DNA of 13,586 nucleotides from JBBSUX01 sp038234045 (GTDB lineage: Bacteria > Pseudomonadota > Gammaproteobacteria > Burkholderiales > Burkholderiaceae_C). Below are positions 6,395-13,502 of this stretch, in pieces; position 1 is the first letter of the stretch, and the number at the start of each line of letters is the position of its first letter. The notes under the pieces were generated by a model that searched no databases, was not told where the DNA came from, and saw nothing but the letters and a program-made list of their open reading frames with translations. Location of the stretch: assembly GCA_038234045.1 (NCBI GenBank), contig JBBSUX010000073.1, forward strand, positions 1-13,586, read 5' to 3'. The position numbers and the translations under genes are program-made.

Positions 6395-6792
6395 GGGCGG
6401 GAAGAGTCTGGCGGAAGGTCGGCTAATTCGGGCCGAGCCGGTTGCGCGGCGTTAAGAGCTTCGCTTCGCTCTAGTTCGTAAATCGCCAGGCGCTGGTTCA
6501 GTAGCCGCAGACTGCGCTCGATGCGGGTATTGACCATGTCCGTATGCAATGCCTTGATGAAAAGCACGATAGCTACGCCCAGCAGCAGCAGCGCAGGCGG
6601 ATAACTGATGCCCGCCAGCGACGCCAGCCGGTCGATCAGACGCGGCCACAGCCCCAACAGCGCAGCCGCAAAGGCGACAACGATCCAGAACATGCCGTGC
6701 ATCACATACATGTGATCCCGGCGAACCAGAAACAGGATGATCGCCGCAAGGCCTATGCCCAACAGGGCGGTCGTTATCTGAAGGCTGGTCAT
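6391..6792 (-). CDS. DUF2304 family small membrane protein
   Basis: This 133-residue protein has three predicted membrane segments (about 4-23, 33-50 and 64-81), then a charged helical stretch (84-112, HTDMVNTRIERSLRLLNQRL) likely to form a coiled coil in the cytoplasm, and a Pro/Asp-rich end. The order and the MHGMFWIVVA and IDRLAxLxGIxYP-like patterns match DUF2304, a family of unknown function usually found beside membrane glycosyltransferases in surface-glycan loci. Here it is the first gene of the rhamnose/O-antigen operon and overlaps rfbB by 4 nt. No glycosyltransferase lies next to it; upstream is transporter debris. Its ribosome site is weak. A role as partner or anchor for a glycosyltransferase is inference. 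Confidence 0.8.
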   Translation of the reverse strand: MTSLQITTALLGIGLAAIILFLVRRDHMYVMHGMFWIVVAFAAALLGLWPRLIDRLASLAGISYPPALLLLGVAIVLFIKALHTDMVNTRIERSLRLLNQRLAIYELERSEALNAAQPARPELADLPPDSSRP

Positions 6793-6909
6793 GATGAGTG
6801 GATCGGGCGCCTGGAACCGGCGGAGCTGCCGGCGGACGATCTATCGGGCGATAGCAGAACGGCCGCAGGTGCCGTCTCTGCACCTTCCGCGGTCCGAGCG
6901 CAACCATCG

Positions 6910-6938
6910 ATTGTAAACAGCGCACCGCGCGAAAATCA
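6910..6938 (-). promoter_or_regulatory. Possible promoter of the polysaccharide operon
   Basis: On the minus strand TACAAT (6915-6910) resembles a sigma-70 -10 box, with TGATTT at 17 nt upstream (6938-6933) as a poor -35. It lies about 118 nt before the DUF2304 start and just after the stop of the decayed permease, where a promoter for the operon is needed. The weak -35 makes this tentative. Confidence 0.35.
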
Positions 6939-7536
6939 GCGGGCCAGCCGCCCTTCCAGCCACAGCCCATACCGCGACAAGCCGAAGCACATCACCCAGT
7001 ACACCCCGGCGATGAAAAGATAGCCCTCCAGATAAAGCGGCCGCCAGGTGGGTCGCCGCCTAGTGCCAGGCCGAGCGCGCCGGTGAGCTCGAAGAGGCCG
7101 ACCACGGTGACCAGCGAGGTATCTTTCAGCGTGCCGATGACGATGTTGACCAGTGTCGGGAGCACGGCGCGCAGCGCTTGGGGCAGCACGACATTGCGCT
7201 GAACCGTCCAGGCGCCCATGCCGAGCGCAACAGCGGATTCAACCTGACCGCGCGGGACGGATTGCAGCCCGCCCCGGATCACCTCGGCCAGATAGGCCGC
7301 GACGAAAAGCGTCAGCCCCATCAATACGCGCACCAGTACATCGGGCCGCCAGCCAGCGGGCCAGAGCAATGGCAGCAAAAAAGAGGCCATGAACAGCACC
7401 GAGATGAGCGGCACGCCGCGCACGATCTCGACATAGCTGGCAGCGAGGGTCCGCGCCGCTGGCAAGCGTGATCGGCGCCCCAGCGCCAGCAACAGCGCTA
7501 GCAGAAACGCCAGCGCCAGCCCCGCAATGGCCAGAC
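6937..7536 (-). pseudogene. aapM-like amino-acid ABC permease, 5'-truncated and frameshifted
   Basis: The translation is a clear general L-amino-acid (AapM-type) permease: ALGRRSRLPAAR, EIVRGVPLISVLFMASFLLP, the EAA-loop region RGGLQSVPRGQVESAVALGM, VLPQALRAVLPTLVN and TLKDTSLVTVVGLFELTG. The N-terminal part, normally well over 100 residues, is missing. The surviving part begins around the junction near 7536, directly after substrate-binding-protein sequence. Near 7050 one base is lost: the frame then switches and continues as TWRPLYLEGYLFIAGVYWVM... to LEGRLAR and a stop at 6939-6937, exactly the expected C-terminus. An unbroken 214-codon frame (6992-7636) covers part of it, but its ends are artefacts. 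No functional permease is expected. Confidence 0.85.
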
Positions 7537-8507
7537 CAATCCTTGTCGAGCCCGAGCAGTTTGCCGGTGTCATCGCCCGTGCCCAGCAGACGCTGCTGCG
7601 CAGGATCCTTGCTGCTGGTGCGCAGCTGTTCGGCACTGGCCTGGGTGATGCCCAGCTCTTCTGCCTCGATCAGCGCGTTCGGCACCCATTTGACAATGGC
7701 AAACCATTCGTCGTCGCCGCGCCGCACGGCGGGTACCAGCGGCTCCTTGGAAATCAGCTCTGGCAGCACGACGTAATCATCCGGGTTGGTGGCCTCCTTG
7801 TTGCGCAGGCCGGCCAGCGCCGAAGCATCGGTGGTGAAAACCTGGCAGCGCCCCGCGAAGAATGCCTTATACGAAGCCTCGAAGCTCTCGAACACCAGCG
7901 TCTTGACTGGTATCCCTTGCGCGCGCGACCAGTCGGCCACGTTCTTCTCGTTGGTGGTGCCTGATTGCGTACAGATGGTGGCACCCTTCAGTTGCTGCGC
8001 TGGTCACCTTCAGCTTCTTGGGCACCAGAAAGCCCTGGCCATCGTAGTAGGTGATGGTGGTGAAGTTCAGTCCGAGCGACGCATCACGCGTCAGGTTCCA
8101 GGTAGTGTTGCGCGCGAGGATGTCCACTTCACCGGCCTGCAACGCCGAAAAGCGCTGCTGCGAATTCAGCGGCACAAATTCGACTTTTTTGCCGTCGCCC
8201 AGCAGCGCTGCGGCGATGGCGCGGCAGGTATCCACGTCAAGGCCCGACCACTCGCCTTTCGAGTCAGGCGCCGAGAAACCAGCCACGCCGTTGGTCACAC
8301 CGCATTTGACGCTGCCGCGTTGCCGGACAGCATCCAGCGTTTTGCCAGCCAGAGCCGGTGCGGCGGCACCCGCTAGAAGCAACGCGGACGCCGCTTGCGC
8401 AACGCAAAGGCGCGGAGGGACGTGCTTGATGCAGCATCCGCTCGGGCAAGGCGACGCATGATTTGCCGGGGAAACGGGAAACCGAAGCGGGGATTGGCAT
8501 GCGACAT
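7536..8507 (-). pseudogene. aapJ-like amino-acid ABC transporter substrate-binding protein, frameshifted and 3'-truncated
   Basis: This is a broken gene for a periplasmic amino-acid-binding protein of the AapJ type. Recognisable stretches are GKTLDAVRQRGSVKCGV, the DVDTCRAIAAALLGDG region, STLAG-like ASALAGLRNKEATNPDDYVVLP, EPLVPAVRRGDDEWFAIVKW, and the near-terminal LLGLDKDW. The likely original start is the ATG at 8507, with CAGGAG 7 nt upstream. One frameshift falls in the signal-peptide region (about 8383-8420; the start frame stops at 8373). A second lies near 7992, where KVTSAA should continue into QLKGAT. After LLGLDKDW (ends 7536) about 45 expected residues are absent and permease sequence follows in another frame. 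A TTG at 8382 gives a shorter open frame, but that too meets the second frameshift. Confidence 0.85.
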
Positions 8508-8650
8508 GAACTGGCTCCTGATGCAGTTGGGGCGGCCAGAGTCGGCCATGGGAAAGTGTACGGGCGTGGCAGCACTCCTGTGGGACGATGCGCAGGTGCT
8601 CTCAACCGGAGATGCGCCACAATTCGCGCTCGTCATCCCTGCAATCCGCC

Positions 8651-8669
8651 TCAACCTGCTTTCAACCTG
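8651..8669 (+). repeat. Direct repeat upstream of doxX
   Basis: The octamer TCAACCTG occurs twice (8651-8658 and 8662-8669), 11 nt apart or about one helical turn. It ends within the purine-rich ribosome site before the doxX start. It could be an operator half-site pair or chance. Confidence 0.35.
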
Positions 8670-8680
8670 GAGACATCCCC

Positions 8681-9085
8681 ATGGTCCGCTCAGAAGACAC
8701 CGGCAAACTAATCCTGCGCCTGGCGCTTGGCATCCTGATCCTGATGCATGGCATCGCAAAGCTGAGCAAAGGTGTGGACGGCATTGCGGGCATGCTCACA
8801 TCCCACGGCGTGCCGGGCGTCGTGGCCTATCTGGTGTTCGTCGGTGAAATCGTAGCGCCGGTGCTGATCATCATGGGTCTCTTCACGCGCCCGGCCGCCT
8901 GGATCGTGGTGATCAATATGCTGTTCGCGTTCTGGCTGGTACACAGCCGCGACCTGATGGCTCTCGGCAGTGCCGGTGGGTGGAAGCTCGAGCTCCAGGG
9001 CATGTATTTGTTCGGCGCGCTGGCACTGGCTTTTCTGGGCGCGGGCCGGTTCAGTGTGGGCGGCGACAACGGCCGGTTCAACTGA
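8681..9085 (+). CDS. DoxX family membrane protein
   Basis: This 134-residue inner-membrane protein has four hydrophobic segments (about 9-27, 46-67, 72-88 and 107-122). It carries the DoxX patterns LRLALGILILMHGIAKL at 12-28, the VFVGEIVAPVLIIMGLFTRPAAW region at 52-74, and the WKLELQGMYLFGALALAFLG ending. Family members are linked variously to quinone/thiol redox or oxidative-stress functions; the exact role is unknown. I chose the ATG at 8681: GGAGA lies 7 nt upstream and the family N-terminus then starts properly, although the frame is open further upstream. It is the only plus-strand gene in the window, diverging from the aapJ remnant and converging on the deformylase gene 42 nt away. Confidence 0.88.
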   Translation: MVRSEDTGKLILRLALGILILMHGIAKLSKGVDGIAGMLTSHGVPGVVAYLVFVGEIVAPVLIIMGLFTRPAAWIVVINMLFAFWLVHSRDLMALGSAGGWKLELQGMYLFGALALAFLGAGRFSVGGDNGRFN

Positions 9086-9097
9086 ATTGAATTGAAT
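9083..9097. repeat. Pentanucleotide tandem repeat (TGAAT x3) at the doxX stop
   Basis: TGAAT is repeated three times and followed by TGATC; the first TGA is the doxX stop. Copy-number change by slippage would not extend the protein, since the stop is the first triplet. Confidence 0.6.
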
Positions 9098-9127
9098 TGA
9101 TCTGAAAGATCGACTTGACGACGCGCT

Positions 9128-9673
9128 TCAATCGTCGGATGCGGGATCCATGCCCGGGAACAGCACCTCGGTAAAGCCGAAACGATTGAAGTCGCTTATG
9201 CGCATTGGGTAGAGCATGCCGATCAGGTGGTCGCATTCATGCTGCACCACGCGTGCATGAAAACCCTCTGCGATACGGTCGATCACGCTTCCGTCGGGGG
9301 CCTGCCCCCGGTAGCGGACACGCGCATGACGCGGAACCATACCGCGCAAGCCCGGCACTGAAAGGCAGCCCTCCCAATCCTCTTCTTTGTCCGGGCCCAG
9401 AGGCTCGATCACCGGGTTGAGCAGGACGGTTCGTGGCACCACAGGCGCCCCGGCATATCGCTCGTTTGGCGCGTCGGTGCCGAAAATCACCAGCTGAAGA
9501 TCGACCGCTATCTGCGGTGCCGCGAGCCCGGCGCCATTCGCAGCCAGCATGGTGTCGTGCATGTCGGCAATCAGACACGCCAACTCCTGGGAGCCGACGA
9601 GCGATTGCGGTACGGGTGGAGCGAGCCGCAGCAAGCGCGGATCACCCATCTTCAAGATTTCACGGACGGCCAT
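9128..9673 (-). CDS. def: Peptide deformylase
   Basis: This cytoplasmic metalloenzyme removes the formyl group from the N-terminal Met of new proteins. The 181-residue product has all three family motifs: GAGLAAPQ at 47-54, EGCLS at 101-105 and HECDH at 145-149. Cys103, His145 and His149 are the metal ligands and Glu146 the catalytic base. The ATG at 9673 gives the usual start MAVREILKMGDPRLL; AAGG lies upstream, while longer versions from 9766 add an unrelated N-terminus. No fmt (formyltransferase) gene lies next to it, and length and context fit the additional, stand-alone deformylase found in many Burkholderiales. It ends facing doxX. A TGCTATTCT extended -10-like sequence at 9715-9707 may be its own promoter. 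Confidence 0.95.
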   Translation of the reverse strand: MAVREILKMGDPRLLRLAPPVPQSLVGSQELACLIADMHDTMLAANGAGLAAPQIAVDLQLVIFGTDAPNERYAGAPVVPRTVLLNPVIEPLGPDKEEDWEGCLSVPGLRGMVPRHARVRYRGQAPDGSVIDRIAEGFHARVVQHECDHLIGMLYPMRISDFNRFGFTEVLFPGMDPASDD

Positions 9674-9706
9674 TGAAGGGTGCCTTGGCTGCTGAGTTGG
9701 ACACCA

Positions 9707-9715
9707 AGAATAGCA
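9707..9715 (-). promoter_or_regulatory. Possible extended -10 promoter for def
   Basis: The minus strand reads TGC-TATTCT at 9715-9707, matching the TGn extended -10 form, about 34 nt before the def start. No convincing -35 is seen. The site lies between def and the lipoprotein gene, where a def promoter would be expected. Confidence 0.3.
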
Positions 9716-9772
9716 AGCCCGGCGCTCGTTCGGAGAGCCGACCCGCGCGGCCCGCCATTGGCGCACGGCAAA

Positions 9773-10087
9773 TCAGCGGCGCCCGTCGTGGTCCCCATCG
9801 CCGCGGTGTCCCCGGTAACCATGATGTCCGTAGCCACGACCCTCATAACCGCGGTCGTAGTAGCTGCGCGAATAGTTGAGTCCGATACCGATCGACGGCT
9901 GAACGGCCACTGGTGCCGGTGCGTAGCCATATCCATAAGTCGCCGGATAGCCTGAATAGGCTGGATATGCGTTGCCATAAGCGTCGTATCCGTAGCCGAC
10001 TGGCGCGACGACGCATCCCGAAAGCAGGACGACGCCCGCTGCAAGCGTTGCGCCCGCGACTAAACGGCAGATCAGAGATTTTTTCAT
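9773..10087 (-). CDS. Tyr/Gly-rich small lipoprotein, function unknown
   Basis: The 104-residue product starts with a lipoprotein signal: KK, a hydrophobic stretch and the lipobox LLSG followed by Cys25, the predicted lipidated residue. The mature part is low complexity. Residues 30-60 alternate Tyr, Gly, Ala and Pro (GYGYDAYGNAYPAYSGYP), then comes APAPVAVQPSIGIGLNYSRSYYDRGY, and the end is rich in Gly, His and Arg (GYGHHGYRGHRGDGDHDGRR). It resembles the many short YXWWPF/PXPV-like envelope lipoproteins of betaproteobacteria, but I do not recognise a named family. The ATG at 10087 is chosen: AAGGA lies about 7 nt upstream and the signal peptide starts there. A 204-nt gap separates it from ligA, so it probably has its own promoter. 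The His-rich tail could bind metal ions, which is inference. Confidence 0.82.
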   Translation of the reverse strand: MKKSLICRLVAGATLAAGVVLLSGCVVAPVGYGYDAYGNAYPAYSGYPATYGYGYAPAPVAVQPSIGIGLNYSRSYYDRGYEGRGYGHHGYRGHRGDGDHDGRR

Positions 10088-10170
10088 GATGTTTTCCTTC
10101 ATCGCATTCGCGAAAACCGGCTCGCAAGAGGTGCAATCTCCCACTTGTTAGCGTGCAGAGCATAGGCAAA

Positions 10171-10183
10171 CATAACGTTTATG
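10171..10183. promoter_or_regulatory. Inverted repeat upstream of the lipoprotein gene
   Basis: CATAA-cgt-TTATG is a perfect 5-bp inverted repeat with a 3-nt centre. It lies in an AT-rich pocket of an otherwise GC-rich gap, about 85-95 nt before the lipoprotein start, and is flanked by TGCAGAG direct repeats (10154-10160 and 10182-10188). It could be a regulator site overlapping a promoter; nothing more can be said from sequence alone. Confidence 0.3.
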
Positions 10184-10227
10184 CAGAGGATGGCGAGGAC
10201 AGTTCGCGCCTTTCGCTGCGGTAAAGC

Positions 10228-10309
10228 CGTGTAAACGCCTGCATCAGGCTGGGCAACAGTGAGCGGATCACGATCGAGCAGCTGGCGGCGCTCAGTCGTT
10301 GTTCAGCAA
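10228..10309 (+). pseudogene. Possible AraC-type helix-turn-helix fragment
   Basis: In one plus-strand frame the ligA-lipoprotein gap and the last bases of ligA read RVNACIRLGNSERITIEQLA followed by ALSRCSARL. This resembles the first helix-turn-helix of AraC-family regulators (x-ITIEQLAALSGCSxRxL). A stop lies just upstream in the frame (TAA 10222-10224), and there is no conserved continuation, so at most it is a relic. The match is short and GC-rich coding shadows can mimic it; confidence is low. Confidence 0.2.
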
Positions 10310-12349
10310 GGCTTTCATGCCTTCTTCATCCAGCACCGTAACCCCCAGCGCCGTCGCCTTGTCAAGCTTGCTGCCGGCTTCAGCTCCGGCGACGATATAG
10401 TCGGTCTTCTTGCTGACCGATCCAGCCACCTTGGCACCGGCGGCTTCGAGCATGGCTTTGGCATCGTCGCGCGACAGCGTAGGCAGTGTGCCGGTGAGCA
10501 CGACCGTTTTGCCGGCGAGCAGCAGCATCGCGCGCTCTGCCGGAACGCCCTCTTCCCACTGCACTCCGCAGGCGCGCAGTTGCGCAACTACCTCGACGTT
10601 GTGTGGCTGATCGAAAAAGGTCCGGACCGATTCCGCCACTACCGGGCCAACGGCAGCTACCTCCAGCAGCTGTGCGGCGTCAGCTTCGATGATGGCGTCC
10701 AGCGTGCCGAAATGCCGCGCCAGATCCTTGGCGGTGGCTTCGCCCACATGCCGGATACCAAGGCCGAACAAGAAGCGCGGCAGGGTCGTTGCTTTTGACT
10801 TTTCCAGTGCCGCGACGATGTTCTGTGCCGATTTCTCGGCCATGCGGTCGAGTACCGCCAATGTGGTGAGCCCGAGGCGGTACAGATCCGGCAACACGCG
10901 GATGGTCCCGCTTTCCACCAGCTGGTCGACCAGCTTGTCGCCCAGGCCTTCGATATCCATCGCGCGCCGCTGCGCAAAATGCAGGATTGCCTCTTTGCGC
11001 TGCGCGGCGCAGAAGAGTCCGCCCGAACAGCGATGGTTCACCTCGCCGGGCTCACGCACCACGTCGCTGCCGCAGACCGGGCAATGGCGCGGCATACGAA
11101 AGTTGGGCACGTACGGATGCCTTGGCCGCTGCGTTGCGACCGTGCCGACCACCTCCGGAATCACATCGCCCGCGCGCCGTACGGTCGCCGTATCACCCAC
11201 CCGCACATCCTTGCGCCGCAGCTCGAACAGGTTGTGCAGCGTGGCGTTGGTCACCGTTACGCCGCCGACGAACACCGGTGCCAGCCGTGCGACCGGTGTG
11301 AGCTTGCCGGTGCGGCCAACCTGCACATCGATGCCGATGATCAGCGTCATCTGCTCTTGCGCCGGATATTTGTGCGCCACCGCCCAGCGCGGCTCGCGTG
11401 TGACGAAACCCAGTTGCTTTTGCAGTGCCAGCGCATCCACCTTATAAACCACGCCGTCAATATCGAAGACAAGCTTTTCGCGCACCAAGCCGATCTTGTC
11501 GTGAAACGTGGCCAGGCCTTCTGCCCCTTGGAGGACCGCGCGATGTTTGTCTACCGGGAAGCCCATCACCGCGAAAGCATCGAGCACGCCGTTGTGCGTG
11601 GCCGGCTGATCGGACCAGCCCTCTATCTCGCCCCAGCCGTAGGCGAAGAAGCTCAGCGGCCGGCGCGCGGCGATGGCTGGGTCGAGCTGGCGCACCGCAC
11701 CGGCCGCGGCATTGCGCGGGTTGACGAAGGTTTTATCGCCAGCTTCGCGCTGGCGTTCGTTGAGCTTTTCGAAGTCTGGCCGTCGCATGTAGAGCTCGCC
11801 GCGCACCTCCAGCACCTCGGGCGCACCAGCCGGCAGTTTGAGCGGAATCTGCCTGACCGTGCGGATGTTCTGCGTGACGTCTTCGCCGGTTTCGCCATCA
11901 CCACGCGTGGCGGCCTGCACCAGCACGCCGCGCTCGTAGCGCAAGTTCATGGCCAAGCCGTCGAACTTCAGCTCGGCGGTGTATTGCACTGGCGGGTCAT
12001 CGGGTTTCAGGCCCAGCTCCTTGCGCACCCGCGCATCGAAAGCCGCAGCGCCGCTGGCTTCGGTATCGGTTTCGGTACGGATGCTGAGCATGGGCACCGC
12101 ATGGCGCACCGGGGCAAACTGGCCGAGCGGCGCGCCACCCACGCGCTGCGTGGGCGAATCGGGAGTGATGAGATCGGGATGCGCCTCTTCGAGCGACTGC
12201 AGTTCGCGAAACACGCGGTCGTATTCGACATCGGGCACCGCAGGCGCATCCAGCACGTAGTACGCATGCGCCCACGCGTTCAGCACAGTGCGCAGTTTTT
12301 CTATCTTTTCAGTAGCTGGTTGCGCTACAGCAGCCTGCGTTTCAGGCAT
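10292..12349 (-). CDS. ligA: NAD-dependent DNA ligase LigA
   Basis: This essential ligase seals nicks during replication and repair using NAD+. The 685 residues have the full family layout. The NAD-binding Ia region (about 15-60, HAYYVLDAPAVPDVEYD) is followed by the adenylation domain with catalytic Lys128 in ELKFDG and further nucleotidyltransferase motifs (RGDGETGEDVT, LEVRGE, FDIDGVV, AHKYPA). Then come the OB fold, a four-Cys zinc finger (C423, C426, C441, C447), helix-hairpin-helix repeats (about 455-590) and a C-terminal BRCT domain (about 605-685, KTVVLTGTLPTLSRDDA). The ATG at 12349 has only a weak ribosome site. The N-terminal residues VAQPATEKIEKL are encoded by a 14-nt copy of the repeat found in rfbD. 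It follows zipA by 61 nt, a conserved pairing in Burkholderiales. Confidence 0.98.
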   Translation of the reverse strand: MPETQAAVAQPATEKIEKLRTVLNAWAHAYYVLDAPAVPDVEYDRVFRELQSLEEAHPDLITPDSPTQRVGGAPLGQFAPVRHAVPMLSIRTETDTEASGAAAFDARVRKELGLKPDDPPVQYTAELKFDGLAMNLRYERGVLVQAATRGDGETGEDVTQNIRTVRQIPLKLPAGAPEVLEVRGELYMRRPDFEKLNERQREAGDKTFVNPRNAAAGAVRQLDPAIAARRPLSFFAYGWGEIEGWSDQPATHNGVLDAFAVMGFPVDKHRAVLQGAEGLATFHDKIGLVREKLVFDIDGVVYKVDALALQKQLGFVTREPRWAVAHKYPAQEQMTLIIGIDVQVGRTGKLTPVARLAPVFVGGVTVTNATLHNLFELRRKDVRVGDTATVRRAGDVIPEVVGTVATQRPRHPYVPNFRMPRHCPVCGSDVVREPGEVNHRCSGGLFCAAQRKEAILHFAQRRAMDIEGLGDKLVDQLVESGTIRVLPDLYRLGLTTLAVLDRMAEKSAQNIVAALEKSKATTLPRFLFGLGIRHVGEATAKDLARHFGTLDAIIEADAAQLLEVAAVGPVVAESVRTFFDQPHNVEVVAQLRACGVQWEEGVPAERAMLLLAGKTVVLTGTLPTLSRDDAKAMLEAAGAKVAGSVSKKTDYIVAGAEAGSKLDKATALGVTVLDEEGMKALLNND
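12312..12328. repeat. Half copy of the rfbD hairpin repeat in the ligA 5' end
   Basis: TAGCTGGTTGCGCT at 12313-12326 is identical to 4206-4219 in rfbD. Here it forms its own smaller inverted repeat, GTAGC (12312-12316) and GCTAC (12324-12328). It encodes part of the N-terminal leader of LigA, ahead of the conserved domain, where added residues would be tolerated. Confidence 0.5.
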
Positions 12350-12410
12350 ATTTCTTTGTTAATTCTTTGAATACCAAACCCCGAACTTGGCAGCGCGGCA
12401 CCGGTCAGTT

Positions 12411-13502
12411 TCAGCTGAACAGGCGACGCGCCAACACGGATCCAGCCGAAAGATCGCGCCCGTCAAGCGTGTCGTAGAGCTTTTCCAGATCCGCGCCCAC
12501 ACCGTCCATCGCCGCATCGGGCAGCAGCTGACCGTTCTGATCGGTGAGTACGCCGTCCATCGTGGTGGCCAGCGCAGCCGACACTTCACGCAAACGGGCA
12601 AAAGGCTTTTCTTCGCGGTTTACCTGCGCCACGTCCAGACTCAGCGCCACATCGCGGATCGCGGAGAGTTCGGGGTCATCGGCCAGCGCCGCCTGGCTGT
12701 CGAAAGCCAAAGTGAGCGCAGGCGGCAGACCGTGCGCGGCGGTCGGCAGCACCATGCGGCCGGGAATCGTGCCCGCGACAAAACCCAGGCGTGCTGCGTT
12801 TTGCTCGACATAGCCGGGGCTCCACGCCGCAGCGCGAGCCCGCAACACGAAAGTGAGCTGTGCATCGTGGTCGTTGGCGAACTGATCGAGCTCTCGGGCT
12901 CGGGCCACTTCATGGCGCATGTCCGGAAAATCGGGTGTGCCGCCCAATGCGTCGGCAAAGGCCTGCGCCTTGACAACGAACTCGGAGAATTCGATATCGT
13001 TGAGCGAGCCGGTGCGGTTAGCCAGCTGCACACCTGTCTGGAAAGCGTTGTAGCGCTGCCCGGCAGCAGGCATCTCCCACTGGCCGCTGGCATCGTTCAG
13101 GCCTTCGACACCGAAGGGTTTGGTACCAACACGACGAGTAGCGGGGAAGGCCGCCAGGGCAGCATCGCCAGAGACGACCTGCTCAAGCGCCACCGGCGCT
13201 ATCACGTCGATCAATGGGTCGAGGCCTGCCGGGTTCTTGACCAGGGGCTGCCGCGCGGGCGCGATGCCAACGTCATTGCCGTGCTCCGGCGCGGTGGCGC
13301 CCTCCATCGGCGGCATGTTGCCGTCTGGCTCGAAACCAGGCTCGGTTCGCTCGTGCGACGCTTCGCGCGCAGCGGCTTCTTCGGGCGTAGTCGGCTCGGG
13401 CTGCTTGGGTGTATTGCGCCGCGACGTCCAGGCGCTGTGGGCCACGATGCCCGCCAGCACCACGCCGCCGGCCATCGCGAGGCTCATTTGCAAAGTGCTC
13501 AT
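12411..13502 (-). CDS. zipA: Cell division protein ZipA-like, FtsZ-binding
   Basis: The 363-residue product starts with a single membrane anchor (about 4-24, LQMSLAMAGGVVLAGIVAHS) followed by basic TSRRN. A Pro/Glu/Ala-rich, probably disordered linker runs to about residue 110. The rest (AFQTGVQLANRTGSLNDIEF, PDFPDMRHEVARARELDQFA, and the DVALSLDVAQVNREEKPFARL region) matches the betaproteobacterial ZipA C-terminal FtsZ-binding domain. ZipA tethers FtsZ to the inner membrane at the division site. The ATG at 13502 puts the anchor at the N-terminus, as the family requires; the frame is open to 13577 but the added residues look unrelated. No clear Shine-Dalgarno is seen. It precedes ligA, the usual order. 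Sequence similarity in this family is low, so the name rests largely on layout and position. Confidence 0.85.
   Translation of the reverse strand: MSTLQMSLAMAGGVVLAGIVAHSAWTSRRNTPKQPEPTTPEEAAAREASHERTEPGFEPDGNMPPMEGATAPEHGNDVGIAPARQPLVKNPAGLDPLIDVIAPVALEQVVSGDAALAAFPATRRVGTKPFGVEGLNDASGQWEMPAAGQRYNAFQTGVQLANRTGSLNDIEFSEFVVKAQAFADALGGTPDFPDMRHEVARARELDQFANDHDAQLTFVLRARAAAWSPGYVEQNAARLGFVAGTIPGRMVLPTAAHGLPPALTLAFDSQAALADDPELSAIRDVALSLDVAQVNREEKPFARLREVSAALATTMDGVLTDQNGQLLPDAAMDGVGADLEKLYDTLDGRDLSAGSVLARRLFS

Noticed and set aside
6452..6970. A 172-codon minus-strand frame spanning the DUF2304 upstream region
   Set aside because: It overlaps both the permease tail and DUF2304 in another frame and has Arg/Pro/Ala-rich shadow composition.
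7239..7940. A 233-codon open frame on the minus strand as a complete protein
   Set aside because: Its first half is the second half of the aapJ-like protein, and the rest is out-of-frame permease sequence. It is part of the pseudogene, not a gene.
9098..9140. A terminator between convergent doxX and def (GATC-tgaaa-GATC and CGACG...CGTCG)
   Set aside because: Stems of only 4-5 bp, no U-run on either strand, and one arm lies inside def.
10979..12370. A 463-codon open frame on the plus strand opposite ligA
   Set aside because: It lies entirely antisense to an unmistakable LigA, has no recognisable domain, and long antisense frames are usual in GC-rich genes.
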